A DNA stretch of 64,000 nucleotides from Agrococcus sp. SL85 (GCF_026625845.1 NZ_CP113066.1:1054001-1118000); one strand, 5' to 3'; numbered from the stretch's first letter, positions 31,332 to 41,051 are shown. The notes: generated by a model not told the origin, from the letters alone. Program-made: numbers and translations.

Positions 31332-32009
31332 ATGCGCGTGCTGCTGGTCGACGACGAGGTGCGGCTCGCCGACGGCGTGCGTCGCGGGCTCGAGGCGGAG
31401 GGCATGGTGGTCGACGTCGCGCACGACGGCGTCGACGGGCTCTGGCGCGCGCGCGAGTTCGCGTACGACGTCGTGCTGCTCGACGTCATGATGCCCGGCA
31501 TGAGCGGCTACCGCGTCTGCCAGGCGATGCGCGCCGAGGGCATCTGGACGCCCGTGCTGTTCCTCACCGCGAAGGACGGCGAGTGGGACGAGGTCGAGGG
31601 CCTCGACACCGGCGGCGACGACTGGCTCACGAAGCCCTTCTCGTTCCCGGTGCTCGTGGCGCGCATCCGCGCGCTGGCGCGCCGCGGCGGCCGCGAGCGC
31701 CCGACGGTGCTCGAGGCGGGCGACCTGCGGCTCGATCCCGCCGCGCGCACCGTGCACCGCGGCGAGGCGGCGATCGAGCTCACGGCCCGCGAGCTCGCCG
31801 TGCTCGAGCTGCTCATGCGTCGCCGCGGGGAGGTCGTCACGAAGCGCGAGGTGCTCGACGACGTGTGGGCCGAGGACTTCGAGGGCGAGGCGAACATCGT
31901 CGAGGTCTACGTCGGCCGCATCCGCCGCAAGGTCGACCGGCCCTTCGGCCGGGATGCGGTGCAGACGGTGCGCGGCGCCGGCTACCGGCTGGCGGCCGAC
32001 GGTGGCTGA
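31332..32009 (+). CDS. OmpR/PhoB-type response regulator
   Basis: The 225-aa regulator has a receiver domain (about 1-118) with the acidic pocket VDDE, phosphoacceptor Asp51 in VVLLDVMMPGMSG and the Lys of WLTKPFSFP, followed by a winged-helix DNA-binding domain (about 128-222; ELTARELAVLELLMRRRGEV, EVYVGRIRRKVDRPFG). It is overlapped by the sensor-kinase gene, so the two form a cognate pair. The matching direct repeats at 31292 and 33406 suggest it controls itself and the PepSY gene. Confidence 0.94.
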   Translation: MRVLLVDDEVRLADGVRRGLEAEGMVVDVAHDGVDGLWRAREFAYDVVLLDVMMPGMSGYRVCQAMRAEGIWTPVLFLTAKDGEWDEVEGLDTGGDDWLTKPFSFPVLVARIRALARRGGRERPTVLEAGDLRLDPAARTVHRGEAAIELTARELAVLELLMRRRGEVVTKREVLDDVWAEDFEGEANIVEVYVGRIRRKVDRPFGRDAVQTVRGAGYRLAADGG

Positions 32010-33399
32010 GGCGCCGGCCGGCCCGGCGCCGGCAGCCGCCCCGGCGCCGCGACGGCCCGCGCGCCGCGCGGGCGCCTCGATCCGCCTCCGCATCCTCGCC
32101 GCCGCGCTCGCGGCCGTCACGCTCGTGCTCGGGCTCGGCGGCGTCGCGATGGTCATCACGCTCGAGCGGATGCTGCAGGACGCGACCGCCGAGCAGCTCG
32201 CCGACGAGCTCGCGGCCCTCGCCGACGGCGTCGACGCGGGCACGGTCCAGACCGCGGCGCTCGTCGAGCGCGACGACGACGTGCTCGTCGCGCTCCGCTC
32301 CGGCACCGGCGTGGTGGTGAACGCGGAGGCCGCGGCGGGCCTCCGCGCGCCCGTCGGCGGCGCGGCCGTCGAGGAGGTCGACGGCGAGCGCTACATCGTC
32401 GTCGCCGACGAGGTGGCGGCCGGCACGATCGTCGTCGCCCGCTCGGCGCAGGGCATCGACGACGCCGTGCGCTCGGCGACCGCCCTGCTGCTCATCGCCG
32501 TGCCGCTCACGATCGTGCTCGTCGGCACCGTGGTGTGGATCGTCGTCGGCCGCGCGCTCGCGCCGGTCGACCGCATCCGCGCGCAGGTCGACGGCATCGA
32601 CGCGGCCGCGCTCGACCGGCGCGTGCCGACGACGGGCCGAGGCGACGAGGTCGACCGGCTCGCCGCGACCATGAACCGGATGCTCGCGCGCGTCGAGGCG
32701 GGCGCCCGCGCCCGGCAGCGGTTCGTCTCCGACGCCTCGCACGAGCTGCGCTCGCCGCTCGCGACGATGCGGCAGTTCGCCGAGCTCTCGCGCGCCCACC
32801 CGGCCACGACCTCCGCCGACGAGCTCGCGGGCGTCGTGCTCGACGAGGGGGAGCGGATGCAGGGCATCGTCGCGGGGCTGCTGCTGCTCGCGCGGCTCGA
32901 CGAGCACGGCGGCGGCACGCGGCGGGCGGCCTCGCTCGACGCCATCGCGCGCGAGGAGGTCGAGCGGGTGCGCGGCCTCGGCGGCGCGATCGACGCCGCC
33001 GGCGTGCGCCCCGCGCCCGTCGAGGGCGATCCGCGGCTGCTCGCGCGCGCCGTGCGCAACCTCGTCGACAACGCGCTGCGGCACGCGCGCGGCGGCATCG
33101 CGATCGGCTCGGTCGTGCGCGAGGGGCGGGCGATGCTGTGGGTCGACGACGACGGCGCGGGGCTCGCGCCGGACGACCGCGAGCGGGTCTTCGAGCGCTT
33201 CGTGCGGCTCGACGAGGCGCGCGCCCGCGACGAGGGCGGCTCGGGCCTCGGGCTCGCGATCGTGCGCGAGGTGGCGCGCGCCCACGGCGGCGAGGCGTGG
33301 GCTGGCGTCGCGCCCGCGGGCGGCGCGCGGTTCGTGCTCGAGCGCCCGCGGCGCGGCCGTGACCGCGCTGCCGCTGCCCTGCCGCCCGATGCTCGCTGA
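32002..33399 (+). CDS. Sensor histidine kinase
   Basis: This 465-aa membrane kinase has a first membrane segment (about 30-53), an extracellular sensor region (about 55-150), a second segment (about 155-180), a HAMP domain and the HisKA domain with the phospho-His in FVSDASHELRSPLATM (about residue 247). The ATPase domain shows the N box RNLVDNALRHA, WVDDDGAGL and the G box GGSGLGLAIVREV. The GTG start lies within the end of the response-regulator gene. The signal sensed is unknown; the PepSY protein encoded next may modulate it. Confidence 0.93.
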   Translation: MAEAPAGPAPAAAPAPRRPARRAGASIRLRILAAALAAVTLVLGLGGVAMVITLERMLQDATAEQLADELAALADGVDAGTVQTAALVERDDDVLVALRSGTGVVVNAEAAAGLRAPVGGAAVEEVDGERYIVVADEVAAGTIVVARSAQGIDDAVRSATALLLIAVPLTIVLVGTVVWIVVGRALAPVDRIRAQVDGIDAAALDRRVPTTGRGDEVDRLAATMNRMLARVEAGARARQRFVSDASHELRSPLATMRQFAELSRAHPATTSADELAGVVLDEGERMQGIVAGLLLLARLDEHGGGTRRAASLDAIAREEVERVRGLGGAIDAAGVRPAPVEGDPRLLARAVRNLVDNALRHARGGIAIGSVVREGRAMLWVDDDGAGLAPDDRERVFERFVRLDEARARDEGGSGLGLAIVREVARAHGGEAWAGVAPAGGARFVLERPRRGRDRAAAALPPDAR

Positions 33400-33432
33400 A
33401 CCCGCGTTCAGGATCGTTCAGACCCGCGTCAG
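33396..33432. promoter_or_regulatory. Cluster of GTTCAG half-sites upstream of the PepSY gene
   Basis: CTGAAC-CCGC-GTTCAG forms a small palindrome (33396-33411), followed by GTTCAG-N6-GTCAG (33416-33432) with the same 11-bp period as the box at 31292. It ends 24 bp before the gene, where a promoter would be expected. Confidence 0.6.
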
Positions 33433-33456
33433 CGGCCGGCCGGGAAGGTGGTGCCC

Positions 33457-34263
33457 ATGAACGAGCAGACGCCCCGCGATCCCGAGCAGATCCCCGCCGC
33501 GCACGACGCGACGAACGACCCCGCCCCGCGCAGCCCCGAGGCGGCGCCCGCGGCCGAGACCGCGCAGGTCGCGGCCGCCGAGCCCGCGCCCCGCGGCCGC
33601 GGCATCCTCCGCCCCGTGCTCATCGGCTCGGCTGCCGCGCTCACGATCCTCGCGGTCGCGGGCGTCGGCATGACGATCGCCGACGCGGTCGGCGACGACG
33701 ACGACCAGGGCCGCGGCGACGTCGCGGCGACCGCGCCCGCCCCCAGCGGCTCCGGTGCGGCCCCCGGCGCCACCGACGCGCCCGGTGCCTCCGACGCGCC
33801 CGGTGCTTCCGGCGGGCCCGGCAGCACGCCCGCCCCGGGCGGCGAGGACCGTCCCGGCGCCGGCTCCGACGAGCCCGCCGACCTCGTCGCGGCGATCGAC
33901 GCCGCCATCGCGGCCGCCGGCGGCGGCGAGGCCACGAGCATCGAGGTCGAGCGCGACGGCTGGGACGTCGACGTGCGCCTCGCCGACGGCACCGAGGTCG
34001 ACGTGCGCGTGCTCGCCGAGGGCGAGCCGGTGGTCCGCGCCGACGACGACGGCGACGACACCACGAACGACCCGGCGCTCGACCCCGCGCGCATCGCCGA
34101 CATCCGAGATGCCGCGATCGCCGCGGCGGGCGGCGGCTCGCTCGTGAGCATCGAGACCGACGACGAGGGCGGCCAGCTGCGCTTCGAGGTGGAGGTCGCG
34201 AACGGCGGCGACGATGTCGACGTCGAGCTCGCCGACGACCTCTCGGTCATCGAGGTGGGCTGA
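33457..34263 (+). CDS. PepSY-domain membrane-anchored protein
   Basis: The 268-aa product has a Pro/Ala-rich cytoplasmic start, one membrane segment (about 49-72; PVLIGSAAALTILAVAGVGM), a Gly/Ser/Pro/Asp linker and two PepSY-like repeats (about 147-195 and 208-268), each with an Ala/Gly-rich helix AIAAAGGG followed by paired beta strands. PepSY proteins often inhibit proteases or tune sensor kinases. Immediate position after a two-component pair and shared upstream repeats suggest it is the system's target and perhaps feedback element. Confidence 0.82.
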   Translation: MNEQTPRDPEQIPAAHDATNDPAPRSPEAAPAAETAQVAAAEPAPRGRGILRPVLIGSAAALTILAVAGVGMTIADAVGDDDDQGRGDVAATAPAPSGSGAAPGATDAPGASDAPGASGGPGSTPAPGGEDRPGAGSDEPADLVAAIDAAIAAAGGGEATSIEVERDGWDVDVRLADGTEVDVRVLAEGEPVVRADDDGDDTTNDPALDPARIADIRDAAIAAAGGGSLVSIETDDEGGQLRFEVEVANGGDDVDVELADDLSVIEVG

Positions 34264-34333
34264 GCCTCGCCGCCCGAGGCCCTCGCGCTGCGGCGCGGGG
34301 GCCTCTGCGCTGCCTGCGGGGACGGCGCGGCGG

Positions 34334-34940
34334 TCAGCGTCGCGCGAGCATCCGCCGCGCCGCGCGGACGCGCACGGGGCGGCAGCCGGCCGCGGTGAGC
34401 CTCGGCGACGATCGCCGGCTCGCGGCGTGCGAGCAGCAGCCCGCGGCGCACGAGGAACGCGGGGCTCTTGCGGTGCTCGCGCAGGTCGCGCGCGAACCGC
34501 AGGCCCATCGTCACCCAGCGCGAGCGGCGCACGCAGATCGCGTCGGCGAGGATGCCGCGGCGCCGCGCCTCGGCGACGACCTCGGCCACGAAGATGCCCT
34601 CGGCGACGAACAGCGGCGCGTCCCCGAGCACCACCTCGTGCGTGCCGCTCGCGCTGCTCGTCGAGATGTCGTAGACGGGCGCGCTCGTGCGGCCGGTGCG
34701 CGCGAGCTCCTCGAGCGCGTCGACGGCGCGGTCGGCGTGCCAGGAGCCCGGGTGGTCCCAGTCGGCCTCGCCGGTCTCGAGGAGCGGCAGCGTCGGGTCG
34801 TCGCCGTCGCGGTAGAAGTCGTCGAGCCGCAGCACCGTGAGGCCGGAGCCCTCCGCGATCCGCGACTTGCCGGAGCCGGACGCGCCGCCGATGAGGACCA
34901 CGCGGGCGCGGGGCTCGGCTGCGTCGGGCATGGGCTCCAT
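34334..34940 (-). pseudogene. Uridine kinase-like P-loop kinase, frameshifted near the 3' end
   Basis: With one base removed this is a 201-aa uridine kinase-like protein. The P-loop is GGASGSGKS, followed by LRLDDFYRDGDDPTLPLLET, ADWDHPGSWHADRAVDALEE and VAEGIFVAEVV. At plus-strand 34398-34402 the coding sequence reads GAGGCTCACC where GAGCTCACC is expected; correction yields the ending TAAGCRPVRVRAARRML and a stop at 34336, as in relatives, while the uncorrected frame runs into unrelated sequence. Two starts are possible: ATG 34940 (GGGAGG adjacent) or ATG 34931 (GGAG three bases upstream). Confidence 0.82.
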
Positions 34941-35048
34941 CCTCCCACGCGCCGGGCGGCGCGGATCCCGAGCGGGCGTCGGCCCATGGCGCCGCCGGCG
35001 TCAGCAGCGGGCTCCGCCCACGTCAGCGCGGCGCGGCAGGATGGGCGC

Positions 35049-35468
35049 ATGACCGACCCCGCCGGCTACGAGCCCCGCGCCGCCCCTCCCGCCGTCGACG
35101 GCTACCGGAGGCTGCGGCAGGTCACCGGGCTCTCGCCCAAGTCGGAGGCGCAGGCGGCCGCGGCGATCGCCGGCACCTGGTCGTGGCGCACGGCCCTCGC
35201 GGCCGACGGCTCGATCGCCGCGATGGGCCGCGTGGTGGGCGACGGCGGCTGGTGCTTCCTCATCGCCGACATGGCGACGCTGCCGGAGCACCAGGGGCGG
35301 GGCCTCGGGCGCGCGATCCTCGTCGCGCTCCTCGACGAGATCCGCGAGCGCGCCGAGCCGGGCGCCTACGTGACCCTCACGGCCGATCCGCCGGGGCGGC
35401 GGCTCTACGAGCCGCTCGGATTCGACGACGTCGCGCCCGGCCGCACCGGCATGCACCAGGTGCTCTGA
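35049..35468 (+). CDS. GNAT-family N-acetyltransferase
   Basis: The 139-aa protein has the GNAT fold: strand CFLIADMATLPEHQGRG with the acetyl-CoA pyrophosphate loop HQGRGLGRAI, then a helix and the C-terminal YVTLTADPPGRRLYEPLGFD. The start MTDPAGYEPRAAPPAVDGYR and the LTGLSPKSEAQA-like region are typical of a common actinobacterial subgroup. The substrate is unknown. It is divergent from the uridine kinase gene and convergent with the hydrolase. Confidence 0.9.
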   Translation: MTDPAGYEPRAAPPAVDGYRRLRQVTGLSPKSEAQAAAAIAGTWSWRTALAADGSIAAMGRVVGDGGWCFLIADMATLPEHQGRGLGRAILVALLDEIRERAEPGAYVTLTADPPGRRLYEPLGFDDVAPGRTGMHQVL

Positions 35469-35494
35469 GCCTCCGCTCCGGCGGCCGCGAGGCG

Positions 35495-36277
35495 TCAGGC
35501 GTCGTCGAGGAAGCGGCGCAGCAGCTCGGTGACGACCGCCGGCCGCTCCGCGTGCACCCAGTGGCCGGCGCCCTTCACCGTCACGCGGCGCACGGCCGGG
35601 AACCGCGCCTCCATCGCCTCGCGGAACTCGTCGCGCACGTAGCCGGACTCCGAGCCCGCGATCCACAGCACCGGGTCCTCGTAGACCGCGTCGACCTCGG
35701 GGAAGCCGCGCAGCGCGTCGAGGTCGCGGCGCAGCACCTCGAGGTTCGGCAGCCAGCGCCAGCCCTCGTCCTCGCGCTGGAGGTTCTGCAGCAGGAAGCC
35801 GCGCACGCCCGGATCCGGCACGGCCTCCGCGAGCGCCGCATCCGCGTCGCCGCGCGAGCCCAGCGCGCCCAGGTCGATCGCGAGCATCGCGTCGATGAAG
35901 CGCCGGAACTCGTCGGCGGAGCGGTAGGCGACGGGCGAGACGTCGACGACGACGAGCCGCTCGACCTGCTGCGGGTGCCGCAGCGCCGCGAGCATCGCCG
36001 CCTTGCCGCCCATCGAGTGGCCCACGAGCGCGGCGGGCTCGTCGATGAGCGCGGCGACCGAGTCGGCCATCGCGAGGTAGTCGAGCCGCTCGGTCCAGGG
36101 CGAGCGCCCGTGGTCGGGCATGTCGACGAGGGTGACGCGGTGCCGGTCGGCGAGCGCCTTGCCGATCTGCGACCAGTTCTTGCCCTGCCCGAAGAGGCCG
36201 TGGCAGAGCAGCACGGGGGAGCCCTGCTCGCCGAGGGTCGTCGTGCGCAGCGCGTCGGGCGCGGGGGAGTCGGTCAC
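35495..36277 (-). CDS. Alpha/beta-hydrolase (YbfF-like esterase)
   Basis: The 260-aa hydrolase shows the oxyanion region LCHGLFGQGKNWSQIG, the nucleophile elbow VGHSMGGKAAM (Ser near residue 99) and the terminal His in KGAGHWVHAERP. The pattern LFGQGKNW is characteristic of the YbfF-type acyl-CoA/short-chain esterases. The start is GTG. It is monocistronic, and the substrate cannot be derived from sequence. Confidence 0.88.
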   Translation of the reverse strand: MTDSPAPDALRTTTLGEQGSPVLLCHGLFGQGKNWSQIGKALADRHRVTLVDMPDHGRSPWTERLDYLAMADSVAALIDEPAALVGHSMGGKAAMLAALRHPQQVERLVVVDVSPVAYRSADEFRRFIDAMLAIDLGALGSRGDADAALAEAVPDPGVRGFLLQNLQREDEGWRWLPNLEVLRRDLDALRGFPEVDAVYEDPVLWIAGSESGYVRDEFREAMEARFPAVRRVTVKGAGHWVHAERPAVVTELLRRFLDDA

Positions 36278-36321
36278 CCCGCCACGCTATCGAGCGCGTC
36301 GGTGCCGAGCCGGGCGGTCGC

Positions 36322-37074
36322 CTACGGACGCGCGTCGACCGCGGCCGCCGTGCGCGCGCCGCGCCAGCGGGCGAACCACAGCAGCAGCGCGCCGCCGGCG
36401 ACGACGATCGCGGCGACGACGACGCACATGACGGCGACGCCCGCGAAGCCGCCGTCGTGGTTCGCGGGGTCGAGGAACGGGTAGGGGTACCAGTAGGGCT
36501 TGCCGGAGGCGAAGGTGTCGTCGATGAGCGGTGCCCGCAGCAGCGTGTAGGCGAGCCACACGAGCGGGTAGATCGCGACGACCCCGAGATCGCGCCAGCG
36601 CAGCTCCCGCCGACGGGGGCTCAGCAGCCAGTCGAGCAGCATCCACAGCGGCGCGACGAGGTGCAGCACCTCGTTCGACCAGCCGAGGGTCGAGCCCTGC
36701 GGCAGCTCGATGCCGCGGAGCAGGATGTTGTAGACGATGCCCGTGACGACCATGTAGGTCGTGGCGCACAGCAGCAGCACGTCGAAGCGCCGCCCGATGC
36801 GGGGGCGGCCGAGCTGCGCGGCCACGAGCACGCCCAGCGTGACCATCGCCAGCAGGTTGGACTGGATCGTGAAGAACGAGAAGAAGTTGCCGACGTTCTG
36901 ACCGATGTCGGGATCGCCCCGCTCGGTCCAGAAGCCGAGGCTCACCACGAGCTGCCCGATGACCGCTGCGAGGATCAGGAGCGCGATCGCGGCGCGACCC
37001 ACCAGCAGGGCGCGGCGGAGGCGGGAGGCGTTGGCCGAGGGCTCGACGACCGGGGTGGTGCTCACATCGCCCAT
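36322..37074 (-). CDS. Pr6Pr-type integral membrane protein
   Basis: The 250-aa protein has about six membrane segments and resembles the actinobacterial Pr6Pr (FAR-17a/AIG1-like) membrane family. Typical features are NVGNFFSFFTIQSNLLAMVT, LRGIELPQGSTLGWSNEVLH with conserved His, LAPLWMLLDWLL and the aromatic loop GKPYWYPYPFLDPAN. Members are of uncertain function; the eukaryotic relatives hydrolyse lipid esters through a Thr/His pair. ATG 37074 is taken as start, with ATG 37077 directly upstream and GTG 37065 also possible. Confidence 0.82.
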   Translation of the reverse strand: MGDVSTTPVVEPSANASRLRRALLVGRAAIALLILAAVIGQLVVSLGFWTERGDPDIGQNVGNFFSFFTIQSNLLAMVTLGVLVAAQLGRPRIGRRFDVLLLCATTYMVVTGIVYNILLRGIELPQGSTLGWSNEVLHLVAPLWMLLDWLLSPRRRELRWRDLGVVAIYPLVWLAYTLLRAPLIDDTFASGKPYWYPYPFLDPANHDGGFAGVAVMCVVVAAIVVAGGALLLWFARWRGARTAAAVDARP

Positions 37075-37166
37075 CATGCCGTGCCGGGCGCCTCCGACGC
37101 CGCGCCGCGGCTCGCATCGCATGATCCGCGCATCGGCAGTGGTGCTCCGAGCCCGTCCGGAGTAAA

Positions 37167-37187
37167 CTTGAGTCAACACCACTCAAG
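37167..37187. promoter_or_regulatory. HAIR operator (HspR) upstream of clpB
   Basis: CTTGAGT-CAACACC-ACTCAAG is an exact match to the HAIR consensus and ends 21 bp before the clpB ATG, close enough to block the promoter or transcription start directly. Confidence 0.95.
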
Positions 37188-37208
37188 TTTCTGATCAGGA
37201 GGAGACGG

Positions 37209-39435
37209 ATGGCACGGATGGGCGGCATGATGCCCGGTCAGGACGACCAGCGCTCGGCGCTCGAGCAGTTCGGCACCGACCTCACCGCGATCGCGCGCGC
37301 CGGCAGGCTCGACCCCGTGATCGGGCGCGACGAGGAGATCCGTCGCATCAGCCAGGTGCTCTCGCGCCGCACGAAGAACAACCCGGTGCTCATCGGCGAG
37401 CCGGGCGTCGGCAAGACGGCCGTCGTCGAGGGCCTCGCGCAGCGCATCGTCGCGGGCGACGTGCCCGAGAGCCTCAAGGGCAAGGCGCTCGTCTCGCTCG
37501 ACGTCAACGCGATGATCGCCGGCAGCAAGTACCGCGGCGACTTCGAGGAGCGCATGAAGAACGTGCTCGCCGAGATCGACGAGGCGCAGGGCCGCATCAT
37601 CACCTTCATCGACGAGCTGCACATCATCATGGGCGCCGGCGCCGCCGAGGGCAGCCAGGGCGCGAGCAACATGCTGAAGCCCATGCTCGCCCGCGGCGAG
37701 CTGCGCCTCATCGGCGCCACGACGCTCGACGAGTACCGCGAGTTCATCGAGAAGGACGCCGCGATGGAGCGCCGCTTCCAGCAGGTGTACGTCGGCGAGC
37801 CGAGCGTGGAGGACACCGTCGCGATCCTCCGCGGCCTCAAGGAGCGCTACGAGGCGCACCACAAGGTGACGATCGCCGACGGCGCGCTCGTGGCCGCGGC
37901 CTCCCTCTCGAACCGCTACATCACCGCGCGCCAGCTGCCCGACAAGGCCATCGACCTCATCGACGAGGCCGCGAGCCGCCTGCGCATGGAGATCGACTCC
38001 TCGCCCGTCGAGATCGACCAGCTGCGCCGCACGGTCGACCGCATGGAGATCGAGCGGCTCGCGCTCAAGAAGGAGAAGGACGACGCCTCGCGCCAGCGCC
38101 TCGCCGAGCTCGACGCCGCCCTCGCGGGCCAGCGCGCCCGGCTCGACGAGCTCGACGCCCGCTGGAAGGCCGAGCGCGCGAGCCTCAACCGCATCGGCGC
38201 GCTGCGCGAGCGCCAGGACGAGCCTGAAGATCCGCGCCGAGCGCGCGCAGCGCGAGGGCGACCTCGAGCGCGCGGCGCGGCTGCTCTACGGCGACCTGCC
38301 GAAGGTCGAGCGCGAGCTCGCCGAGGCGGAGGCCGCCGCGGCCGAGGCGGGCGCGCGGATGGTGGGCGACCAGGTGGGCGCCGACGACATCGCGGCCGTC
38401 GTCGCCGCCTGGACGGGCATCCCCGTGGGCAGGCTGCTGCAGGGCGAGACCGAGAAGCTCCTCGCGCTCGAGCAGGAGCTGGCCGGCCGCGTCGTCGGTC
38501 AGCGGGCCGCGGTCGCGGCGGTGTCGGATGCCGTGCGCCGCACCCGCGCGGGCGTCAGCGACCCCGACAGGCCGACCGGCTCCTTCCTCTTCCTCGGCCC
38601 CACGGGCGTCGGCAAGACCGAGCTCGCCAAGGCGCTCGCCGAGCTGCTCTTCGACGACGAGCGCGCGCTCGTGCGCATCGACATGTCGGAGTACGGCGAG
38701 AAGCACTCGGTCGCGCGCCTCGTGGGCGCCCCTCCCGGCTACGTCGGCTACGAGCAGGGCGGCCAGCTCACCGAGGCCGTGCGGCGCCGGCCCTACTCGG
38801 TCGTCCTGATGGACGAGGTCGAGAAGGCGCACCCCGAGGTCTTCGACCTGCTCCTGCAGGTGCTCGACGACGGCCGCCTCACCGACGGCCAGGGCCGCAC
38901 GGTCGACTTCCGCAACACCATCCTCATCCTCACCTCCAACCTCGGCTCCGGCTACCTCACCGATCCCACGATCGAGCCCGCCGCGGCCCGCGAGGCCGTC
39001 ATGGCGGCGGTGCGGCAGGCGTTCAAGCCGGAGTTCGTCAACCGCCTCGACGACATCGTCGTGTTCGACGCGCTCTCGCCCGAGGAGCTCGGGGCGATCG
39101 TCGACATCCAGGTGCGCGGCCTCGACCGGCGCCTGCGCGACCGCCGGCTCGTCGTGGAGGTCACGGATGCCGCCCGGCAGTGGCTGGGGGAGCGCGGCTA
39201 CGACCCGCTCTACGGCGCGCGGCCGCTGCGCCGCCTCATGCAGCGCGAGATCGACGACCGCCTCGCCCGGGCGCTGCTCGGCGGGGAGGTGCGCGACGGC
39301 GACACGGTCGTCGTCGACGTCGCGCCGGGGGGCTCGGGCCTGTGGCTCGGCCCCGAGGGCGCGGAGCGCCCGGCGCAGTGGTCGTTCGACGCGGGCGCCG
39401 ACGACGACGCCGAGGAGGGCGAGCTGCTCGACTGA
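37209..39435 (+). pseudogene. clpB: ClpB disaggregase lacking the N domain, frameshifted in the middle domain
   Basis: With one base removed the product is a 741-aa ClpB that pairs with DnaK to dissolve aggregates. It starts directly at the first AAA+ domain ([13 protein letters not shown], then [10 protein letters not shown]), so the usual N-terminal substrate domain of about 140 residues is absent. The coiled-coil middle domain (about 270-390) and the second AAA+ domain ([39 protein letters not shown]) follow. The frame breaks at 38221-38225, where GAGCTG reads GAGCCTG, just before [21 protein letters not shown] precedes the ATG. HspR control is shown by the HAIR box. Confidence 0.9.
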
Positions 39436-39447
39436 CCCTCGCCCCCC

Positions 39448-39492
39448 GCACCGATCGGCCCCGGGGTGACCGCCTCCGGGGCCGATCCGTGC
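39448..39492. terminator. Terminator after clpB
   Basis: Arms GCACCGATCGGCCCCGG (39448-39464) and CCGGGGCCGATCCGTGC (39476-39492) pair with one mismatch, 13 bp after the clpB stop. Confidence 0.85.
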
Positions 39493-39619
39493 ATCCGCGC
39501 AGGGCCCATCCGCGCAGGGCCCGCGCATCCGCCAACGAACGCCGCATTCGCCGCGGAGCGCGCGGGGAGGGCAGGATCGATCGGTGCGCCCGAGCGGGCG
39601 CGCGGGATCGGAGGCCGAT

Positions 39620-41051
39620 GTGACGGCGACGCAGGGAGCGAGGGGCGCCGCGGCGCTGCCGCCGCTGACGACGGGGCCCTGGGGCGCGCGCCTCGGCGTC
39701 GTCTCGATCGTCGCGTGCTTCGGCGGCCTCCTGTTCGGCTACGACACGGGCGTCATGAACGGGGCGCTGCGCCCCATGAGCGCCGAGCTCGGCCTCGACG
39801 CCCTCGAGCAGGGGGTCGTGACCTCGTCGCTCGTGTTCGCCGCCGCGATCGGGGCGCTCGCGGGCGGCCGCGCTGCCGACCGCTGGGGCCGCCGCACCGT
39901 GATGGTGGCGCTCGCGGTGCTGTTCTTCGCGGGCACGGTCGTGCTCGTCGCGGCACCCGGGCTCGCCGTGCTCGTGGTCGGTCGCGTGCTCCTCGGCATC
40001 GCGGTCGGCGGCGCCTCCACCGTCGTGCCGGTCTACCTCGCCGAGCTCGCGCCGCACGAGATCCGAGGCTCGATCTCGGGCCGCAACGAGGTGGCGATCG
40101 TGCTGGGCCAGCTCGCGGCCTTCGTCGTCAACGCGATCCTCGGGGCCACGCTGGGGCACCTCGACGGCGTCTGGCGCATCATGCTCGCCGTGTGTGCGCT
40201 GCCGGCGATCGCCCTCTTCGCCGGCATGCTGCGGATGCCCGAGTCCCCGCGCTGGCTCGTCGAGCGCGGCCGCGGCGAGGAGGCGCTCGCGGTGCTGCGC
40301 ACCGTGCGCCCCGAGCCTCGCGCGGCGGCAGAGCCTCGCGCAGATCGAGGCGGCGCGCGCCGCGCGCGGGCCGGGGGAGCCGCGGCTGCGCCTGCTCGAC
40401 GTGCTCGCCTCGCCCGTGCTCCGCCGCATCCTGCTCGCGGGCGTCGTCGTGGCGGTCGCGCAGCAGCTCACGGGCATCAACGCGATCATGTACTACGGCC
40501 AGACGGTGCTCGTGGAGTCGGGCTTCTCGGAGGCCGCGGCGCTCGTCGCGAACGTCGCACCCGGCGTCATCGCGGTCGTCGGCGGGCTCGTGGCGCTCTG
40601 GATGATGGATCGCGTCGACCGCCGCACGACGCTGCTCGTCGGCTACGGCCTCACGACCGCGTGCCACCTGCTCATCGGGCTCGCCTCGGTCGTGCTGCAG
40701 CCGGGCGACGCGGCGCGCCCGTGGGTCATCCTCGTGCTCGTCGTCGCCTTCGTCGGCGCGATGCAGACCTTCCTCAACGTCGCGACGTGGGTCGTGCTCT
40801 CGGAGGTGTTCCCGCAGCGGATGCGCGGGCTCGGCATCGGCGTGGCCGTGCTGCTGCACTGGCTCACGAACGGCACGCTCGCGCTGCTGTTCCCCTCGCT
40901 GCTCGCGGGCCTCGGGATCGGCGGCGCCTTCCTGCTCTTCGCAGGGCTCGGCGCGGCGGCGCTCGCGCTCATCGCGCGCGCGGTGCCGGAGACGCGCGGC
41001 CGCTCGCTCGAGGGCCTCGAGGCCGCGCTCGCGGAGCCCGCCGGGCGCTGA
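39620..41051 (+). pseudogene. MFS sugar transporter (sugar porter family), frameshifted
   Basis: With one base removed this is a 476-aa, twelve-segment sugar porter. Family signatures are GGLLFGYDTGVMNGAL in segment 1, GRAADRWGRRTVM, AELAPHEIRGSISGRNE, PESPRWLVERGRGEEAL, QQLTGINAIMYYGQ in segment 7 and VPETRGRSLEGLE at the end. At 40314-40318 GAGCTC reads GAGCCTC; correction joins TVRPE to LARRQSLAQIEAAR. The GTG at 39620 has GGAGG six bases upstream. The substrate is a sugar or polyol of unknown identity. Confidence 0.9.

Noticed and set aside
38215..38230. Programmed ribosomal frameshift in clpB or the other broken genes
   Set aside because: There is no slippery heptamer or consistent downstream structure, and eight unrelated genes would all need it. 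The shared AG-N-CT form points to an inserted base, not recoding.
37209..39435. ClpC or ClpA instead of ClpB
   Set aside because: The long coiled-coil middle domain between the two AAA+ domains, the HAIR box and the [11 protein letters not shown] motif fit ClpB; no UVR-like or ClpP-docking region was seen.
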